From: an uncultured Collinsella sp.
GTDB lineage: Bacteria; Actinomycetota; Coriobacteriia; Coriobacteriales; Coriobacteriaceae
NCBI GenBank assembly: GCA_900758885.1
Contig: CAAETD010000151.1
Coordinates: 1-8,985, forward strand
DNA: 8,985 nucleotides
Direction of reading: 5' to 3'
Part shown: positions 5,440 to 8,985 of the stretch, piece by piece
How the letters are laid out: the number at the start of each line of letters is the position of its first letter
Position numbering within the stretch: position 1 is the first letter of the stretch
Made by a program: the position numbers and the translations under genes
The notes under the pieces: model-generated
What the model saw: only the letters and a program-made list of their open reading frames with translations
Told to the model about the DNA's origin: nothing
The model's database searches: none

Positions 5440-8400
5440 ATGGCAAACTACAGTCCACAACACTTTGAGCCTCGGGCCAAGACTGTCAACGTCAAGGGCG
5501 TTGCTAACCGCGCCGTCGCAACCGTTTTGACGGCGGGCCTCATCGCTCAGCCGCTCATGTCGCCGCTGGCGGCAATCGCCGCACCGTCAACCGATAACGG
5601 CGATTCTGTTCAGGGGGGGGGTAGTTCTGTAGAGAACACCGTCGCCGCCGGTAACCAAGCGGTCGTAAAGACGGCTGCCCAGCTGGCCGAGGAGTCGGCA
5701 AAGCAGCTCAAGGACGCTCAGGCCGCCTACGATGCCGCCCAGAAGAAGGCCGACGCGGCGGGCCAGTCTCAAAAGCAGGCGCAGCAGCAAAAGAATCAGG
5801 CCTCGCAGGCTGTGAGCGACAACGAAATCGAGCAGAACGCAGCAGAAGTCGCCGCGCTCCAGGAGAAGATTGACGAGCTCAAAGCCGCCGTCGAAAAGAC
5901 CGAGCAGCAGCAGAAGAAGCTGGGCGACCTGAACGATCAGCTCGATCAGGCCAACAAGAGTGTCGAGGATAAGACCCAGGCGCTCAAGGACGCCAAGGCA
6001 AAGCAGGATGAGGCCAAGAAGGCCCTCGATGATGCCCAGGCCAAGCTCGAGGCCATGGGTATGGACGAGTACGAGGCCGCCAAGAAGGCCGTCGAGGACG
6101 CACAGGCAAAGCTCGATGACGCCAATAAGGCCGTTGCTACTGCACAGGCCAATCTGGACCAGGCCAAGGCTGCCGAGGCCAGCGCCCAGCAGGAAAAGCA
6201 GAATACCGAGGCAGCTTTGACGACTGCCCAGGCCAAGAAGCAGGAGACTGCCGCTGCTCTCGCAGCCGCAACCACCGCGCGCGATAACGCCCAGCAGAAG
6301 TTCAACCAGGCGCAGGCCGCGCTCGATGCTGCCGTCTCGGGTACGGGTGTCGACCTGAGTGCGCTTGAGGCCGCCAAGAAAGCTGCTGCTGGTGAGCTCA
6401 AGACCGCGCAGGCGGAGCTCAATGCCGCGACGGATGCCGACGCTACCGCCCAGGCGAACCTGCAGGCGGCCCAGAATACCGCCACCGCCGCGCAGGAGAA
6501 GGCCAACGCCGCCAACGCTGCCGTGGCATCTGCCCAGTCTGCATACGATGCGGCAAACAAGGAGTACAAGGACGCGGCCAGCGAGCGCGATGCCGCCAAG
6601 GCCGCATACGAGAAGGCGCAGCAGACCGAAGCAGACAAGAAGACCGCGTACGATAAGCTTGTCGAAGTTCGCAAGCAGAAACGCGGCGAGTGGGAGGCAG
6701 CCTGCGCCGCTTCGAACGCCGCGGAAAAGGCTTATGACGCTGCTAATGCCCAGGTTGAGGCTCTTGAGCAGCAGATTGCAGACCTAAAGTCCAACATGAC
6801 CGTTGACCAGGAAGTCATCAGTCAGGGTATGTTCGGCTTCATGAACTACATCATCGGCGGCAGCCAGTTCACAGCCACGCAGAAAAAGAACGCCCAGGAT
6901 GCCGTATCGACGTTGACCGGCGCCGATGACAAGGCCGAATGGTATGACAAGTACGTCGATCAGGACATGTCTCGCGACACCAATCCGCTTTCCCTGGAGC
7001 AGATGCGCAACGCCCTGACCTACCTCGATACCCAGAACAACCTCCGCAAGGCGAACGGTCAGTCGGCGCTCAGCGTCAGCCTCCGCATGACTGTGGCAGC
7101 CGCCCTCAATACATCGTATTCATCGAACATCTGGGGACACTCTGGCTGCTACTATGATAACGGTGAAAATCTTGCTGGCGGCGGCGGCGCATATACCGGC
7201 GGAGAAACTGAGAATACCCTCGGCTGGCCCTACACCGGCCTCTATACCCAGGAGAAAGAGGCATTCGATAAGTACGTCGCGCAGTATGGCGACGAAATCG
7301 GCAGCCACCGATATGATGCCTATTATATCTCCCAGAACTACAACAGCATCTATCAAGAGTGTGGGCATTATCTCAACATCATCGATGCCGCTGCGGAAGC
7401 CATCGGTATTGCAACCGGTAGCGGAAAGAATACCGATTCCGAGGTAACCATCTTCGATTACAGCGATGATGACACGCAGGCCGATTTCACTGTCTCCGAG
7501 TTCAAGAAGCTCCTCAACGACTATATCGATTCCGCTTACAACGCAGGCGGCACGCAGGAGCAGAAGGAGCAGCTGAAGCAGCTACAGAGCAAGCTGGCAG
7601 ATGCGCAGAAGACGATGGGCACGGCCGATACGGCATATCTCGCCGCTCTCAATAACCAGAAAGACGCACAAGACGCCTATACCGCGGCCGACACGAACAT
7701 GAACACCGCCAAGGGTGAGTACGAGAAGGCTAAGTCCGGCACCGCCGCCGCGAAGACGGCATACGACGCCGCGAAGGACGCACTCGGCGGAATTGACATC
7801 GAGTCCCTCAAGCAGAACCTCGATGCCGCCAAGAGCAAGGCCGCTACTGCCCAGGCAGCTCTCGATAAGGCAAACGCCACGCTTGCTGACAGCAAGACGA
7901 AGGCAGCCGACGCCGCTGCTCACAAGGCGAAGGCTCGCAGCGCCCGCGATGCCGCCAAGGCAAAGTCCGAACAGGCCAATGAGGCGTATGACAACGCTAC
8001 CGCTTCGGTCAAGGACCTTACCGCCAAGCGCGATGCCGCCCAGGCGGACCTTGCGAATAAGCAGGGCTCGCTTGACGAGGCAAAGAAGGCCGACGATGCC
8101 GCCCAGGCTGGTGTAGACAAGGCCCAGGCCGCAGATGTCCAGGCCGCGACTGCTCTTTCGGACGCCAAGCAGGCGGTTGCCGCCAAGGCGCAGGCTGTGT
8201 CCGACGCGCAGGCCAAGGCCAAGGCTGCCGAGGGCGAACTGGCCACCGCGAACAAGGCCTTCGAGCGCTTTGCCGGCGCCCAGAAGGCGGTCGACGACGC
8301 CAAGGCCGCCTATGACGCTGCCGTCGCCGGCGTCGCCGATGCCCAGAAGCAGCTCGAGGCCGCCAACGAAGCCGTCGTCGATGCGAACTTCGAGATCGTC

Positions 8401-8895
8401 AAGGCCAAGGCAGAGCTTGCCAACGACGAGGCACTCAAGGCCGATCTTGAGGCTGTCGATCACAAGGCATCCCTTGCCGCGGGCACGACGGGCAACGAGA
8501 AGCTGGTCAAGCTGAACGCTGCCTACGCTCGCTATAAGGCTGCCGTCGATGCCGCCGCTGGTCTCAAGGCTGCCCTGAGCGATGCCGATGCCAAGCTGTC
8601 CGACGCCAACGACGCCTATGCCGCCGCGCTTGCCGAGCTTGACGATGCCAAGGATGCCCTGGCTGCCGCGCAGGCCGAGTACGACAAGTATCATCCCAAG
8701 GCCGAGCCGCAGGCCAAGCCTCAGGTTGCGCAGGCTGCTGCAAAGGCCCCCGTTGCCAAGAAACAGGCTGCGCCTGCCGCGCTCGCCCAGACTGGCGACA
8801 ATTCCGCTCTTGCGGGCGAGGTGTTCGTCATCGGCGGTATCACCCTCGTGGCCGCTGGTGTGACGCTGAGCGATCGTCGTCGCAAGCAGATGTAG
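5440..8895 (+). CDS. Sortase-anchored coiled-coil surface protein with CAP domain (PrgA/Sec10-like layout)
   Basis: A 1151-residue wall-anchored protein. Residues 1-48 are a signal peptide with a long polar lead, a hydrophobic core (VATVLTAGLIAQPLM) and cleavage near AIAA-P49. Residues about 70-451 are an Ala/Lys/Gln/Asp-rich coiled coil. A CAP/SCP-like domain (about 518-675) follows, with His567 in GHSGCYYDNGENLAGG, Glu576, Glu605 or Glu607 in TQEKEAF, and His643 in ECGHYLNI matching the cavity His/Glu set of CAP proteins. A second coiled coil spans about 705-1084, then a Pro/Ala/Lys linker, the sorting motif LAQTG (1115-1119), a hydrophobic helix and the tail DRRRKQM. Enterococcal PrgA uses two paired coiled-coil arms as a stalk with the CAP domain at the tip to limit adhesion and unwanted conjugation partners; the layout here suggests a similar surface role, but adhesion or host interaction is equally possible. 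A run of nine G at 5613-5621 may switch expression on and off. The coiled-coil similarity to other surface proteins is compositional, so the family call rests on the CAP domain and the architecture. Confidence 0.85.
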   Translation: MANYSPQHFEPRAKTVNVKGVANRAVATVLTAGLIAQPLMSPLAAIAAPSTDNGDSVQGGGSSVENTVAAGNQAVVKTAAQLAEESAKQLKDAQAAYDAAQKKADAAGQSQKQAQQQKNQASQAVSDNEIEQNAAEVAALQEKIDELKAAVEKTEQQQKKLGDLNDQLDQANKSVEDKTQALKDAKAKQDEAKKALDDAQAKLEAMGMDEYEAAKKAVEDAQAKLDDANKAVATAQANLDQAKAAEASAQQEKQNTEAALTTAQAKKQETAAALAAATTARDNAQQKFNQAQAALDAAVSGTGVDLSALEAAKKAAAGELKTAQAELNAATDADATAQANLQAAQNTATAAQEKANAANAAVASAQSAYDAANKEYKDAASERDAAKAAYEKAQQTEADKKTAYDKLVEVRKQKRGEWEAACAASNAAEKAYDAANAQVEALEQQIADLKSNMTVDQEVISQGMFGFMNYIIGGSQFTATQKKNAQDAVSTLTGADDKAEWYDKYVDQDMSRDTNPLSLEQMRNALTYLDTQNNLRKANGQSALSVSLRMTVAAALNTSYSSNIWGHSGCYYDNGENLAGGGGAYTGGETENTLGWPYTGLYTQEKEAFDKYVAQYGDEIGSHRYDAYYISQNYNSIYQECGHYLNIIDAAAEAIGIATGSGKNTDSEVTIFDYSDDDTQADFTVSEFKKLLNDYIDSAYNAGGTQEQKEQLKQLQSKLADAQKTMGTADTAYLAALNNQKDAQDAYTAADTNMNTAKGEYEKAKSGTAAAKTAYDAAKDALGGIDIESLKQNLDAAKSKAATAQAALDKANATLADSKTKAADAAAHKAKARSARDAAKAKSEQANEAYDNATASVKDLTAKRDAAQADLANKQGSLDEAKKADDAAQAGVDKAQAADVQAATALSDAKQAVAAKAQAVSDAQAKAKAAEGELATANKAFERFAGAQKAVDDAKAAYDAAVAGVADAQKQLEAANEAVVDANFEIVKAKAELANDEALKADLEAVDHKASLAAGTTGNEKLVKLNAAYARYKAAVDAAAGLKAALSDADAKLSDANDAYAAALAELDDAKDALAAAQAEYDKYHPKAEPQAKPQVAQAAAKAPVAKKQAAPAALAQTGDNSALAGEVFVIGGITLVAAGVTLSDRRRKQM
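5613..5621 (+). repeat. G9 homopolymer, candidate phase-variation tract
   Basis: Nine consecutive G encode part of QGGGSS at residues 58-63, right after the signal peptide. With nine G the frame is open. With eight G it reads GTA GTT CTG TAG and stops after 63 residues; with ten G it reaches TAG at once and stops after 61. Slippage during replication would therefore switch the protein fully off and back on. Confidence 0.7.
6991..7464 (+). other. CAP/SCP-like domain of the surface protein
   Basis: The segment differs from the flanking coiled coils in having aromatic, glycine, asparagine and cysteine residues. It carries the ordered CAP hallmarks: LRKANGQSALSVS helix, HSG with GENLA, EKEAF, and GHYLNI followed by AIGIATG. 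Cys570 and Cys641 sit 3 and 2 residues from the two conserved histidines. Confidence 0.72.
8782..8892 (+). other. C-terminal cell-wall sorting signal (LAQTG)
   Basis: LAQTG is followed by a polar spacer, a hydrophobic stretch (VFVIGGITLVAAGVTL) and a positively charged tail (RRRK). Alanine in place of the proline of LPxTG is the form known for class E sortases of high-GC Gram-positives. No sortase gene is in the window. Confidence 0.8.
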
Positions 8896-8899
8896 CGTT

Positions 8900-8949
8900 T
8901 CGAGCGTAGTTTCTGCAACGAACTTCGGTTCATAGCAGGAACGCTTCGA
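8900..8949 (+). terminator. Long stem-loop with UUCG tetraloop after the surface-protein gene
   Basis: GAAC-TTCG-GTTC (8920-8931) forms a hairpin with the extra-stable C(UUCG)G loop. A symmetric 3-by-3 internal loop separates it from an 8-pair stem, 8909-8916 with 8935-8942, including one G-T pair. Further outside, TCGA (8900-8903) pairs with 8946-8949. It starts 4 bases after the stop codon. No T run follows, so it may be an atypical terminator or a 3'-end stabiliser. Confidence 0.45.
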
Positions 8950-8985
8950 TAGCTTAACCGATAAGGCCGGCGCGCTGTTAAACGC

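Noticed and set aside
5946..6674. 242-codon minus-strand ORF rich in Ala and Ser
   Set aside because: This is an antisense shadow of the first coiled-coil arm, with no start signal or domain.
5700..8690. Repeated short DNA words such as GATGCCGCC and GCCAAG, considered as tandem repeats or a CRISPR-like array
   Set aside because: Spacing is irregular and the repetition follows the Ala/Lys/Asp heptads of the coiled coil.
7582..8694. 370-codon minus-strand ORF opposite the second coiled coil
   Set aside because: Its Gly/Leu-rich sequence is the antisense of repetitive Ala/Lys/Asp codons; the plus frame has a complete surface-protein architecture.

Overview
The window looks like chromosomal DNA from a high-GC Gram-positive gut anaerobe, most likely Collinsella or a close relative in the Coriobacteriia. 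That is an inference from GC-rich codon use, clear Shine-Dalgarno sites, a Tat-type lipoprotein arylsulfotransferase, and a sortase-anchored surface protein with an LAQTG motif. No mobile-element gene, rRNA, tRNA or CRISPR array was seen. Function calls rest on motif recognition by eye, without database searches.

Layout. Bases 1-362 hold no gene I can support, but contain a long, imperfect inverted repeat with perfect 17-base tips. Next come three genes on the plus strand: a 3-hydroxyacyl-CoA dehydrogenase (363-1322), a Tat lipoprotein arylsulfate sulfotransferase (1488-3227), and a small unrecognised membrane-anchored protein (3418-3867). The last is preceded by a stem-loop and by a 12-codon ORF with a much better ribosome binding site than its own start. 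A DUF389-family membrane protein (5132-3993, minus strand) converges on the small gene. It carries an EF-hand-like loop between two membrane segments. From the other side of a 307-base intergenic region, a very large sortase-anchored surface protein (5440-8895) is read on the plus strand. The last 90 bases hold a stem-loop capped by a UUCG tetraloop.

The most interesting locus is the 1151-residue surface protein. It has a signal peptide, an alanine-rich coiled-coil arm of about 380 residues, a CAP/SCP-like domain, a second arm of nearly equal length, and a C-terminal LAQTG sorting signal. This is the layout of PrgA/Sec10-type surface-exclusion proteins, where the two arms pair as a stalk that presents the CAP domain. 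Just after the signal peptide the gene contains nine consecutive G residues. One base more or fewer puts the frame into a stop codon within a few codons, so the tract looks like a phase-variation switch.

The genes do not form an evident single pathway. The shared theme is the cell envelope: three predicted exported or membrane proteins and one sulfotransferase likely to act on phenolic sulfates outside the cell. The cytoplasmic dehydrogenase is probably an unrelated neighbour.
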